A DNA stretch of 39,193 nt from assembly GCA_009784685.1 (NCBI GenBank), contig WRBF01000014.1, forward strand, positions 1-39,193, written 5' to 3'. The first letter of the stretch is position 1, and the number at the start of each line of letters is the position of its first letter. A model generated the notes under the pieces. It did no database searches. It was not told the DNA's origin and saw only the letters and a program-made list of their open reading frames with translations. Positions 31,847 to 39,189 of the stretch are shown piece after piece. Source of the stretch: Defluviitaleaceae bacterium. GTDB lineage: Bacteria > Bacillota > Clostridia > Lachnospirales > WRBF01. A program made the position numbers and the translations under genes.

Positions 31847-32200
31847 CTGGAATTTATTAAAGCTTTTTTGGTTGGTGGGTCAATATGTGTTATAGGGCAA
31901 GTGCTTATAGATAGAACAAAACTTACCGCTGCAAGAATTTTAGTTCTTTTTGTAATTCTAGGCTGCTTGCTTGGTGGTCTTGGGATTTATGAAAAAATTG
32001 TAGAATTTGGCGGTGCAGGGGCGACAGTTCCTTTGCCCGGCTTCGGTTATATACTTGCAAAAGGCGTAAAAGAAGAAATTGATAAAGTTGGAGCCTTCGG
32101 CATAATGACGGGCGGCTTTAAAGCCGGGGCAGCAGGTATTGCCGCTGCTATGATTTTTAGCTTCCTTACTGCGATGGTTACAAACCCTAAAGAAAAGTAG
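31847..32200 (+). CDS. spoVAE: SpoVAE-family sporulation membrane protein
   Basis: SpoVA proteins form the channel that moves dipicolinic acid into the forespore. This product of about 118 residues has three hydrophobic segments and the SpoVAE hallmarks AFLVGGSICVIGQVLID and FGGAGATVPLPGFGYILAKG. Aligned from memory with Bacillus SpoVAE, the family start coincides with the CTG at 31847, which has AAGGGGTG at 31833-31840 six bases upstream. The in-frame GTG at 31838 overlaps that site and is a poorer choice, and no ATG or TTG is available in frame. The gene stands alone without spoVAC or spoVAD and is followed by prmA after 14 bases. Identity is good; the start is tentative. Confidence 0.87.
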   Translation: MEFIKAFLVGGSICVIGQVLIDRTKLTAARILVLFVILGCLLGGLGIYEKIVEFGGAGATVPLPGFGYILAKGVKEEIDKVGAFGIMTGGFKAGAAGIAAAMIFSFLTAMVTNPKEK

Positions 32201-32214
32201 GAGAAAACTAAAAA

Positions 32215-33195
32215 ATGGATTGGTTAAAAGTAACAGTGCAAACAACTTCAGAAGGAACTGAGTCTGTTACGGCTATGCTAATGGATGTTGGCATAAATGA
32301 AGTTCAAATAGATGATGTTTTTGATCTTAAAAACTTTATCGAAAACAATGAAGATAAATGGGATTATATAGATGAAGAGCTTATTAAAAAAGTGCCGGGT
32401 AATGCTTCGGTCACTTTTTATGTTCCGGATAATGAACGTGCCGGAAATACATTGTCTGTCGTAAAAGATGGAATTAAACAGCTGTTGCTTGTTTCGGGAA
32501 TTGATATTGGAACTCTTGAGCTTGAAATAGATGGAGTTTCGGATGAAAGTTGGCTTAATGAATGGAAAAAATACTATAAGCCGTTTGCAATTGGTGAAAA
32601 AATAGTAATACGCCCCGAATGGGAAGAGTATGAAAATATAGAAGATAAAATAGTCCTGACGATAAACCCGGCTCATGTATTTGGCACGGGGCTTCATCAG
32701 ACAACCCAACTTTGTATTCAGCAGCTTGAAAAGCACACTAAGTTGGGCGATAAAATACTTGACTTAGGCTGTGGAAGCGGAATTTTATCAATAGCTTCGC
32801 TTCTTTTGGGCGCAAGTGAGGCTCTTGCTATAGACTTAGACCCGGAGGCAATTGATATCGCATATGAAAATGCAGGGTTTAATGGCATTGATAAAGGGCG
32901 GTATAGTGTGCTTTCAGGCAATGTTATAACCGATGATGGGCTTAAATCTAGTGTAGCCGATGGCAAATATGATGTTGTAGTAGCTAACATAGTAGCTGAT
33001 GTAATAATTGCAATCTCGGCTTTTGCGTCAGAAAAAATCAAAAAAGACGGAATTTTTATAACATCCGGTATAATAAAAGAACGTCTTGAAGATGTTAAAG
33101 CTGCACTTAATGAAGCAGGGTTTAATGTGTTAGAAGCTGCCATTAAAGATGAATGGGTTTGCGTTGTTGCAACATTCATGAATAGGGTCAGATAG
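32215..33195 (+). CDS. prmA: PrmA, ribosomal protein L11 methyltransferase
   Basis: PrmA trimethylates ribosomal protein L11. The 326-residue product has an N-terminal L11-recognition domain (WLKVTVQTTSEGTESVTAML). The methyltransferase domain follows, with ILDLGCGSGILSIASLLLGA (about 181-200) and the NPPY-like position filled by VVVANIVADV. The family segment FGTGTHxTT reads FGTGLHQTT here, with Thr to Leu. A GGAG site is 11 bases before the ATG at 32215. rsmE begins 8 bases after the stop, a pairing found in very many Firmicutes. Secure. Confidence 0.95.
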   Translation: MDWLKVTVQTTSEGTESVTAMLMDVGINEVQIDDVFDLKNFIENNEDKWDYIDEELIKKVPGNASVTFYVPDNERAGNTLSVVKDGIKQLLLVSGIDIGTLELEIDGVSDESWLNEWKKYYKPFAIGEKIVIRPEWEEYENIEDKIVLTINPAHVFGTGLHQTTQLCIQQLEKHTKLGDKILDLGCGSGILSIASLLLGASEALAIDLDPEAIDIAYENAGFNGIDKGRYSVLSGNVITDDGLKSSVADGKYDVVVANIVADVIIAISAFASEKIKKDGIFITSGIIKERLEDVKAALNEAGFNVLEAAIKDEWVCVVATFMNRVR

Positions 33196-33203
33196 AGGGT
33201 AAT

Positions 33204-33959
33204 ATGTCCAGATTTTTTGAGCCATTTGAAAATATTAACGAGTCTGACGGTATTATTAATTTCAGCCGTGATAATGCAAATCATTTGACTGTTTTAAGAC
33301 ATTCAAAAGGGGACATTATTACAGTTTGCGATGGTGCAGGTATAGACTATGAGTGCGAAATTCAGCTTATATCTAAAAATGATGCGGTTGTTAGCATTTT
33401 ACGCAGGAAAAAATGTGAATCAGAACCGGACTTTAAAATTACACTATTCCAAGCTTTGCCAAAATCTGATAAAATGGAGCTTATAATACAAAAAAGCATC
33501 GAGCTTGGAGTTCATAAAATAATCCCTGTTGTTACACATAACACGGTTGTACGCATTAAAAATAATGTTAATACGAAAATCCAAAGATACATGAAAATAT
33601 CTGAAACAGCGGCAAAGCAATGCAACAGGGGCATAATACCCAATATTTCAAGTCCTGTAGAATTTGATACAGCTATTCATATGCTCGCTAAAAAAGAAGC
33701 ATCATTTGTCGCATATGAAAATGCAAAGCTTGATTCAGGAATTAATTTAATGAATATTGAAGCAGATGAAATAGGGATTTTTATTGGGCCTGAGGGTGGA
33801 TTTACGGCAGAAGAAGTTGAAAAATGTGTCCTTAGCAAAATAAAACCTGTTTCTTTAGGCAAGCGTATACTGCGAACAGAAACGGCAGGAATAGCAGCAC
33901 TTTCTACAATCGTATATTCCAAAGAATATCGATACGCTTTGAAAAAGGGAGACATGTAA
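33204..33959 (+). CDS. rsmE: RsmE, 16S rRNA (uracil1498-N3)-methyltransferase
   Basis: RsmE methylates U1498 in the decoding centre of 16S rRNA. It is a SPOUT-fold (knotted) enzyme. The 251-residue product has an N-terminal PUA-like domain. The knot motifs are ALPKSDKMELIIQKSIELGV (about 90-109), GIFIGPEGGFTAEEVE (about 191-206) and LGKRILRTETAGIAAL. GAGGGT precedes the ATG at 33204. The stop codon shares one base with the following start (33959), so these two genes are tightly coupled. No anomalies were seen. Confidence 0.95.
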   Translation: MSRFFEPFENINESDGIINFSRDNANHLTVLRHSKGDIITVCDGAGIDYECEIQLISKNDAVVSILRRKKCESEPDFKITLFQALPKSDKMELIIQKSIELGVHKIIPVVTHNTVVRIKNNVNTKIQRYMKISETAAKQCNRGIIPNISSPVEFDTAIHMLAKKEASFVAYENAKLDSGINLMNIEADEIGIFIGPEGGFTAEEVEKCVLSKIKPVSLGKRILRTETAGIAALSTIVYSKEYRYALKKGDM

Positions 33960-34336
33960 TGGATAAACAAAAAGTATTTATAATTGATGATGCTGACATC
34001 GCAAGAGTTATGCTAAAAAATATTTTAAACGAAACAGGCGATGTTGAAATTATGGGAGAAGAAAAAACAGGCATGGGCGCAATTATTATGCTTGAAGAGC
34101 TTAAACCGGATATTGTTTTTCTTGAAGCTGATATCGGCGGGGATATGAAGCTAGATGATGTTATAAGTGAAATGCGTAAAGTGGATAAAGATGTAAAGAT
34201 TATTGTTTGTGCTGATGATCTTTCACAGTATAAGGCTGTGGAGGCAAGCTTAGTTGGCGCAGATGAAATAGTTGGTAAGCCATACCGTAAGCGGACTATC
34301 CAGCGTATTGTTAAAAGTTACAAAGAAGGTGTATAA
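33959..34336 (+). CDS. Degenerate CheY-like receiver protein (Glu at phosphosite)
   Basis: This is a 125-residue single-domain receiver without an output domain. The acidic pair Asp10-Asp11 (VFIIDDADIARVML) and the conserved Lys107 (VGKPY) are present. The phosphoacceptor position, normally Asp, is Glu56 (DIVFLEADIGG), and the Thr/Ser position is Ala85 (IIVCADD). By analogy with Asp-to-Glu receiver mutants it may be locked in an active-like state, or it is regulated by binding rather than phosphorylation. It starts inside the rsmE stop and is followed by the desulfurase after 2 bases, so its role is probably tied to these translation genes rather than to chemotaxis. Partner unknown. Confidence 0.82.
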   Translation: MDKQKVFIIDDADIARVMLKNILNETGDVEIMGEEKTGMGAIIMLEELKPDIVFLEADIGGDMKLDDVISEMRKVDKDVKIIVCADDLSQYKAVEASLVGADEIVGKPYRKRTIQRIVKSYKEGV

Positions 34337-34338
34337 GT

Positions 34339-35469
34339 TTGAAAGATATTGTGTACTTTGACAACGCCGCATCAACGAAACCGACAGCCGAAGTAATGGG
34401 AGCTTTTAATAAAGCATGTAACGACTGTTACGGGAATCCATCATCAGCACATTCTGCCGGTGTAAAGGCTGAAGCAATTGTTAATGAAAGCAAAAATGTT
34501 ATAGCGTCACTTATTGATGCGTCTTGCGATGAAATTGTGTTTACATCAGGAGGTACAGAGTCAAATAATATGGCTATTTTTGGAATAGCTGAAAGATATA
34601 AGCGAAGCGGAAACCATATTATAACAACAAAAACAGAGCATCCTTCTGTTTCGGCTCCTTTTAAATCCCTTGAGCAAAAAGGGTTTAAAGTGACATATCT
34701 TGATGTATGCGATAGAGGTTACGTCAATGAAGAATCTCTTTATGCCGCCGTCTGTGATGATACAATACTTGTTTCAATTCATCATGTAAACAGTGAAGCC
34801 GGGACAATACAGAAAATAGATAAGCTTTCTGAAAGTGTAAAATCAAAAAACCGAGAAACTATATTTCATTGCGACGGAGTTCAAGCCTTTGGAAAGATAC
34901 CAATCAACCTTAAAAATGTTGACCTTTATAGTATGAGCGGGCATAAAATTCATTGCGTGAAAGGAATTGGCTGCTTGTATGTTAAAAAAGGAATAAAAAT
35001 ATCTCCGCTTTTATATGGCGGCAGCCATCAAGGCGGACTTCGCGGCGGAACTGAAAACAGCATGGGTTCTGCTGCTTTTGGGGTAGCAGCAAAAACAGCT
35101 TATGATAGAATGAACGAGTCACATCAAAAGGTGCTTGAAGTTAAAAACAGGATTTTGGAAATTGCTGATGGTGATCGGATATTAATAAACGGTGACAAAA
35201 ACAACAGCTCTCCATACATATTAAGCATGAGCTTTTTAGGCAAAAAAGGCGAGGTTTTGCTGCACTATCTTGATGATAAAGGATTGTATGTATCAACAGG
35301 GTCTGCTTGTAATGAACGTAAAAAAAGCGACAGTGGCTTAGCTCACTTTGGATATTCGAAAGATAGAGTTTCTTCTGTGATAAGGTTTAGCTTTTCCAGG
35401 TTTAATACACCGGAAGAAGCAGATTATTGCATATCTGTGCTTAAAGAAGCACTTGAAATTATTGTATAA
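34339..35469 (+). CDS. Cysteine desulfurase (NifS/IscS family), ThiI partner
   Basis: This is a PLP enzyme that takes sulfur from cysteine to form a protein persulfide. The 376-residue product has EIVFTSGGTESNNMAIFG, the PLP lysine in SGHKIHCVKG (about 206) and the active-site Cys in YVSTGSACNERKK (about 325). The usual 'HxNNExG' reads HHVNSEAG here. It starts with TTG at 34339, 2 bases after the receiver gene. It stands directly before thiI, the arrangement of the Bacillus NifZ-ThiI pair, so tRNA 4-thiouridine is the likely sulfur sink. No iscU or thiamine gene is nearby. Confidence 0.93.
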   Translation: MKDIVYFDNAASTKPTAEVMGAFNKACNDCYGNPSSAHSAGVKAEAIVNESKNVIASLIDASCDEIVFTSGGTESNNMAIFGIAERYKRSGNHIITTKTEHPSVSAPFKSLEQKGFKVTYLDVCDRGYVNEESLYAAVCDDTILVSIHHVNSEAGTIQKIDKLSESVKSKNRETIFHCDGVQAFGKIPINLKNVDLYSMSGHKIHCVKGIGCLYVKKGIKISPLLYGGSHQGGLRGGTENSMGSAAFGVAAKTAYDRMNESHQKVLEVKNRILEIADGDRILINGDKNNSSPYILSMSFLGKKGEVLLHYLDDKGLYVSTGSACNERKKSDSGLAHFGYSKDRVSSVIRFSFSRFNTPEEADYCISVLKEALEIIV

Positions 35470-35494
35470 ATGTAGTTAGCTTGGAGTGAAATTA

Positions 35495-36700
35495 TTGAAT
35501 AATTCAAATGAGCTGCCGTACACGAAAGTGGTTTTGGTAAAATATGGTGAAATAGCGTTAAGAGGCAATAATCGAAGTGCCTTTGAAAATCGTTTATGCG
35601 GCGCAATTAACAAAAGCCTTGGAGGAACGTCTTATTCTGTAACAAAAGAGCAAGGGCGTATTTTAATTCAAAAAAAAGAAATAGATGACGAGCTTGACTA
35701 TGATTACGTTGTTAAGCGTGTAAAGCTTGTAATGGGAATTGTAGGGATTTGCCCTGCGATAAAAACTGAAAACCAAGATATAGAACATCTGAGAGAACTT
35801 GCGCTTTTATATATAAAGCAAATCGCACCGAAAGGCGAGTTCTCGTTTAAAGTTGAGTCAAAACGTTCCGATAAGCGATATCCGATTAAATCAAACGAGG
35901 TATCTGCCTTAATAGGTGAACATATTTTTGAGAGTATGGAAAATGCATCAGTTCGTATGAAAAACCCTGATATTTTACTTAAACTTGAACTTAGAACAGA
36001 CGCATATATGTACATAGATACGATAAAAGGAGTTGGCGGGCTTCCATATGGGAGTACAGGGCGTGGCATGCTTCTATTATCCGGCGGTATAGACAGCCCT
36101 GTTGCTGGGTTTATGGCGGCAAAGCGCGGCGTTTTGATTAATTGCGCTTACTTTCATTCTCCGCCGTATACATCTGAGAGGGCATTTATAAAAGTGCAGG
36201 ATCTTGCAAAGCGTCTTTCTGATTTTACCGGCGGCTTGACGTTTTATAAAGTGAATTTTACTGATGTGCAGTTGTTTTTGTATGAGAATGTTTTGCATAA
36301 ACGCCTTACGATTTTGTTAAAGCGTGCAATGCTTATAATAAGTGAAAGGCTTGCAAAACGTGAGTATTGTGATTGCCTTATAACTGGTGACAGCCTTGGT
36401 CAGGTCGCAAGCCAGACTTTGGCGGCAATAAGGGCTCAAAGCTCAGCGGCAACACTTCCAATAATACGCCCGCTTGCGGGGATGGATAAAATCGAAATAA
36501 TCAACTTAGCTGAGCAGATAGAAACTTATGAAATAAGCATTCGCCCATATGAAGATTGCTGTACGATTTTTGTAGATAAACATCCCGAAACACAGCCAAA
36601 ACAAGACATAATAGAAAGCATTGAGAGACAGTTGTGGGATAAGGGCTTGTCTGACTTGATTGATGCTGCAGTTGTCGGGGCAGAAAGAATTTTAGTTTAG
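35495..36700 (+). CDS. thiI: ThiI, tRNA 4-thiouridine synthase
   Basis: ThiI adenylates U8 of tRNA and accepts sulfur from the desulfurase to make 4-thiouridine. Domains in order are a ferredoxin-like part (about 10-70), THUMP (about 75-165) and a PP-loop ATPase with LLLSGGIDSPVAGFMAAKRG (about 190-209). The C-terminus has YEDCCTIFVDKHPETQP. There is no rhodanese domain, as in Bacillus ThiI. TTG at 35495 is preferred because GGAGTGA (35483-35489) is 5 bases upstream; an in-frame GTG at 35486 overlaps it. It is about 402 residues long and is the last gene of the translation-modification run. Confidence 0.95.
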   Translation: MNNSNELPYTKVVLVKYGEIALRGNNRSAFENRLCGAINKSLGGTSYSVTKEQGRILIQKKEIDDELDYDYVVKRVKLVMGIVGICPAIKTENQDIEHLRELALLYIKQIAPKGEFSFKVESKRSDKRYPIKSNEVSALIGEHIFESMENASVRMKNPDILLKLELRTDAYMYIDTIKGVGGLPYGSTGRGMLLLSGGIDSPVAGFMAAKRGVLINCAYFHSPPYTSERAFIKVQDLAKRLSDFTGGLTFYKVNFTDVQLFLYENVLHKRLTILLKRAMLIISERLAKREYCDCLITGDSLGQVASQTLAAIRAQSSAATLPIIRPLAGMDKIEIINLAEQIETYEISIRPYEDCCTIFVDKHPETQPKQDIIESIERQLWDKGLSDLIDAAVVGAERILV

Positions 36701-36747
36701 AATCTAATATTTTCGTTGTGGTTTGATGCTAGAAAAGAGGTGATCCG

Positions 36748-37308
36748 ATGGAAATAACAAGTCAAGAATTTCTCAAAGCCTTAAATGGTGACATCCGTGC
36801 ATTTGAGAATATTGTAAAAACATATGAAAGGCTTGTATATAGCGTTGCCCTTAGACTTCTTAGAAATCCGGAGGACGCCAAAGATGCAACACAGGAAGTT
36901 TTTATTAAGGTTTATAAAAGTTTAGATAAATGCAAGAATGAAAATATGTTAAAAAGTTGGATTTGTGTAATAACGAATAATACTTGTATAGATATTATCC
37001 GAAAGCATAGTAAGCAATCGACGATAAGTCTTGATGCACAAATTGAAACGGATGAAGGGGCTTTTATTTTTGAAATTCCATCCGATGAAAAGACACCGGA
37101 GCAGAAATTAGTTGAGGATGAAGGATATGAAATGCTTAAAGCGGCTATTGATAAGCTTCCGCTAGATTACCGCAGCGTATTAGTCCTTCGAGATATACAT
37201 AGTTTAAGCTATTCTGAAGTTGCTGAGGCAACAAATTTGAATATGGGTACAGTAAAATCTCGCCTTGCAAGAGCAAGGGCAATGCTTAAGAAGATATACA
37301 TAGGTTAA
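36748..37308 (+). CDS. ECF-type RNA polymerase sigma factor
   Basis: This is a 186-residue group IV sigma factor. Region 2 is seen as LRNPEDAKDATQEVFIKVYK (about 38-57), followed by WICVITNNTCIDIIRK. Region 4 is seen as LPLDYRSVLVLRDIHSLSYS, then the helix-turn-helix 'VAEATNLNMGTVKSRLARAR'. It has only a short linker and no region 1 or 3, as in SigW/RpoE-type factors. AGAGGTGAT precedes the ATG at 36748. The next gene encodes its presumed membrane anti-sigma factor. The signal is unknown. Upstream space (47 bases) is too short for an obvious promoter, so read-through from thiI or a promoter within it is likely. Confidence 0.94.
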   Translation: MEITSQEFLKALNGDIRAFENIVKTYERLVYSVALRLLRNPEDAKDATQEVFIKVYKSLDKCKNENMLKSWICVITNNTCIDIIRKHSKQSTISLDAQIETDEGAFIFEIPSDEKTPEQKLVEDEGYEMLKAAIDKLPLDYRSVLVLRDIHSLSYSEVAEATNLNMGTVKSRLARARAMLKKIYIG

Positions 37309-37322
37309 TATTTTAATTTTTG

Positions 37323-37357
37323 CCGTAATATTTTGAAATATTTTTGAAATATTGCGG
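37323..37357. promoter_or_regulatory. 11-bp palindrome between sigma and anti-sigma genes
   Basis: CCGTAATATTT (37323-37333) pairs along its whole length (one wobble) with AAATATTGCGG (37347-37357) around a 13-base loop. No T-run follows. It overlaps the candidate ECF -35 element, so it could act as an operator or as an RNA hairpin after the sigma gene. Confidence 0.4.
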
Positions 37358-37381
37358 AACAAATATTAATAAGATTACGTT
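37356..37381 (+). promoter_or_regulatory. Candidate ECF-type promoter of the anti-sigma gene
   Basis: GGAAC (37356-37360) and CGTT (37378-37381) are 17 bases apart. This resembles the AAC...CGT layout of ECF promoters (for SigW, TGAAAC and CGTA). It lies 66 bases upstream of the anti-sigma gene. Recognition by the adjacent sigma factor is inferred. Confidence 0.38.
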
Positions 37382-37447
37382 AATAGTAGTAAGAAGTAAT
37401 AAACAGTGAAATAAAGTACAAATGTCATAAGAAAGGAGTCGGTTCGC

Positions 37448-38230
37448 ATGGATTGTAATAAATGCTTTGAAATAATTTCACTCTACATTGATGGGCTTTT
37501 GGCTGAAGAAGAGCAAATTATTTTTGAAAACCATATAGAAAACTGTGAAAAATGCAGAATTGAGCTTCATGAAACCGAAACCCTTCTTGAAAATCTTAAA
37601 GATATGTCCCTTGAAGAAATGCCGGAGCATCTTCATTTTGATATTATGAAGGGTATTGAAGACATTCGGGTTACGCGCAGACCTTCGAGATTTTTGTATT
37701 CTCGTCTTGCTGCTTTTGCAGCTTCTTTGATAGTCGTGGTTGGAGTTTTAAGCGTTATGCGTAATATTGCGCCTAATTCAGGTGCTGTGCAAAGCCATGA
37801 TGCGCTTTTTGCACCTGCATCACCTATGGCGTCTATGCCGCCTTTGGAAGCTGAGATGTCGGAAGGCAGTTTTGCACAGGCAGGAGGGCGAATTGCTCCG
37901 GATGCGGCTTTTGCGGAGATTGATATGGAATATGGTTTTGAACTGTACGAAGCTTTAGAAATACCTTCAGATGCACAAGGATATATGAGATCAGCACGGC
38001 AAGACGACTCTTTTAGAGGGGTTGTTTTTGAGGATGGTTTAGTTGCAATTTTTGATTGGGATGACTCCGGAGATGGCTCTGCAGCAGGCTTTTATATAAA
38101 TGATTTTGAGAACCATGTTACAGCTGCACCTATACCATGGGGGCTCTTAGATATATCAGTCGAATGTGATTGTGAAGATGAATGCTACTTTGATTGTGAC
38201 TGTGAATGTTATGAAGAGTTGGATCAGTAA
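37448..38230 (+). CDS. Membrane anti-sigma factor with zinc-finger domain and Cys-rich tail
   Basis: This is the presumed anti-sigma factor for the upstream ECF sigma. The cytoplasmic ZAS domain (about 1-50) has Cys3/Cys6 and the HxxxCxxC motif (His29, Cys33, Cys36). One membrane segment lies at about 85-104. The outside part is about 155 residues: a low-complexity Ala/Pro/Met stretch (110-145), a domain with GVVFEDGLVAIFDWDDSGDG, and a final acidic tail with six Cys within 15 residues (240, 242, 246, 250, 252, 254). That tail is unusual and might bind metal or sense redox state. Acidic residues also dominate the whole external part. AAAGGAG precedes the ATG at 37448. Confidence 0.88.
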   Translation: MDCNKCFEIISLYIDGLLAEEEQIIFENHIENCEKCRIELHETETLLENLKDMSLEEMPEHLHFDIMKGIEDIRVTRRPSRFLYSRLAAFAASLIVVVGVLSVMRNIAPNSGAVQSHDALFAPASPMASMPPLEAEMSEGSFAQAGGRIAPDAAFAEIDMEYGFELYEALEIPSDAQGYMRSARQDDSFRGVVFEDGLVAIFDWDDSGDGSAAGFYINDFENHVTAAPIPWGLLDISVECDCEDECYFDCDCECYEELDQ

Positions 38231-38235
38231 AATTA

Positions 38236-38264
38236 TTTACAAACATCAAATCATATGGTAAAAT
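38236..38264 (+). promoter_or_regulatory. Sigma-A-type promoter of the last gene
   Basis: TTTACA (38236-38241) and TAAAAT (38259-38264) are 17 bases apart and stand 42 bases before the ATG at 38307. This gives the last gene its own promoter, independent of the anti-sigma gene. Confidence 0.62.
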
Positions 38265-38306
38265 ATGTTAGTATTAGATAAATAAACAAAAGAAGGAGAT
38301 AAATTA

Positions 38307-38957
38307 ATGAACGTTATTAGAACAACAGCTGTAGAACTTTTAACCATACCTGCAATTGCTTATAAGCAAAAGTTAGCATCAGGCGGATGTGGACTTCGAA
38401 TTTTAAGGCTTGACCAAGGTGAAGTTGGGGTATTTACAATTAACAAACGTGATGGAGAAGCGGTTCCTTATGGTAAAGTTGATATAAATCTATTTCCTGA
38501 TTTTGCCGTAGATGAAGCGTTAGAGATGACTAATGGTTTGCCTTACTCATCTCGTGGTAAAATTTGTGTATCTGTTTTTTCTGATTCAAAAGAAGAGGAT
38601 GAAGTTACGGAAGAGGAAACAAATGCAATTGACATGGTTGGCAGTGATGAATACACTGCAATTATTGACCGTTACAGCGATGAAACAGGCAAAATGAATT
38701 ATCAGCTTATGAATAAAGATTTTATCCAGTTTGCCGCTAAAAGCTCGACTGTCAGCAAGATGGTTGGCGAAAGGGCATCAGAAGGTGATATTTTGCTTCA
38801 TGTTCTTAAAAATCGCGCCGGGCATTTAGCTAACAAAAGAGAATCTTTAAGCGATGATGAAGTTAAAGCATTGATTGAAACCCTTGAAGAGATTGACACT
38901 CGTGGTGCTTTTAAAGAACTCAAGGCACATATCCGCAGGCTGTTGGCACGCAGATAG
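38307..38957 (+). CDS. Conserved-looking hypothetical protein
   Basis: This is a 216-residue soluble protein that I do not recognise. It has no signal peptide or membrane segment. The N-terminal half (about 1-95) looks like a mixed beta domain (CGLRILRLDQGEVGVFTINK, GKVDINLFPDF). Then comes an acidic stretch (KEEDEVTEEETNAIDM, about 96-111). The C-terminal half is helical and ends in a basic helix (LKAHIRRLLARR), which could bind nucleic acid; that is a guess. The start is well supported by AGAAGGAGAT just upstream. It is monocistronic, with its own promoter and a strong terminator. Codon use matches its neighbours. Confidence 0.85.
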   Translation: MNVIRTTAVELLTIPAIAYKQKLASGGCGLRILRLDQGEVGVFTINKRDGEAVPYGKVDINLFPDFAVDEALEMTNGLPYSSRGKICVSVFSDSKEEDEVTEEETNAIDMVGSDEYTAIIDRYSDETGKMNYQLMNKDFIQFAAKSSTVSKMVGERASEGDILLHVLKNRAGHLANKRESLSDDEVKALIETLEEIDTRGAFKELKAHIRRLLARR

Positions 38958-38995
38958 GGATTTTTCAGTTTATGAATTATAGACGGTTATATAGA

Positions 38996-39031
38996 GCATA
39001 GCAGGACTTTTATGTCTTGCTATGCTTTTTT
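38996..39031 (+). terminator. Strong intrinsic terminator
   Basis: A 12-base stem (38996-39007 with 39014-39025, one wobble pair) closes on TTTTAT and is followed by six T (39026-39031). It lies 38 bases after the stop of the last gene and is the clearest intrinsic terminator in the window. Confidence 0.9.
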
Positions 39032-39043
39032 ATGTTATCAACA

Positions 39044-39189
39044 TATACTCGTATCCCCTCAAAACAGTAACAAAAACTTGTCTTTTTTCCGCTATTCGTC
39101 TCAGTACTTTTGCTACGCAAAAGCCGCCTTTGGCGGCCGCCCTTCTTGGCGGTACATATCAAAAGAACCTTACCGTACCTTCGGGTACG
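39044..39189. repeat. Dispersed hairpin-rich repeat, right copy (inverted)
   Basis: The reverse complement of 39044-39180 matches 1-137 with two mismatches. This copy shows more of the unit: 39174-39189 forms a perfect six-pair hairpin CGTACC-TTCG-GGTACG with a stable TTCG loop, only half of which is present at the left edge. Adjacent are the same three hairpins closed by GTAC (39104-39107 and 39152-39155). It begins 12 bases beyond the terminator of the last gene. In both copies the unit has the same orientation relative to the gene whose 3' end it follows. Confidence 0.85.
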
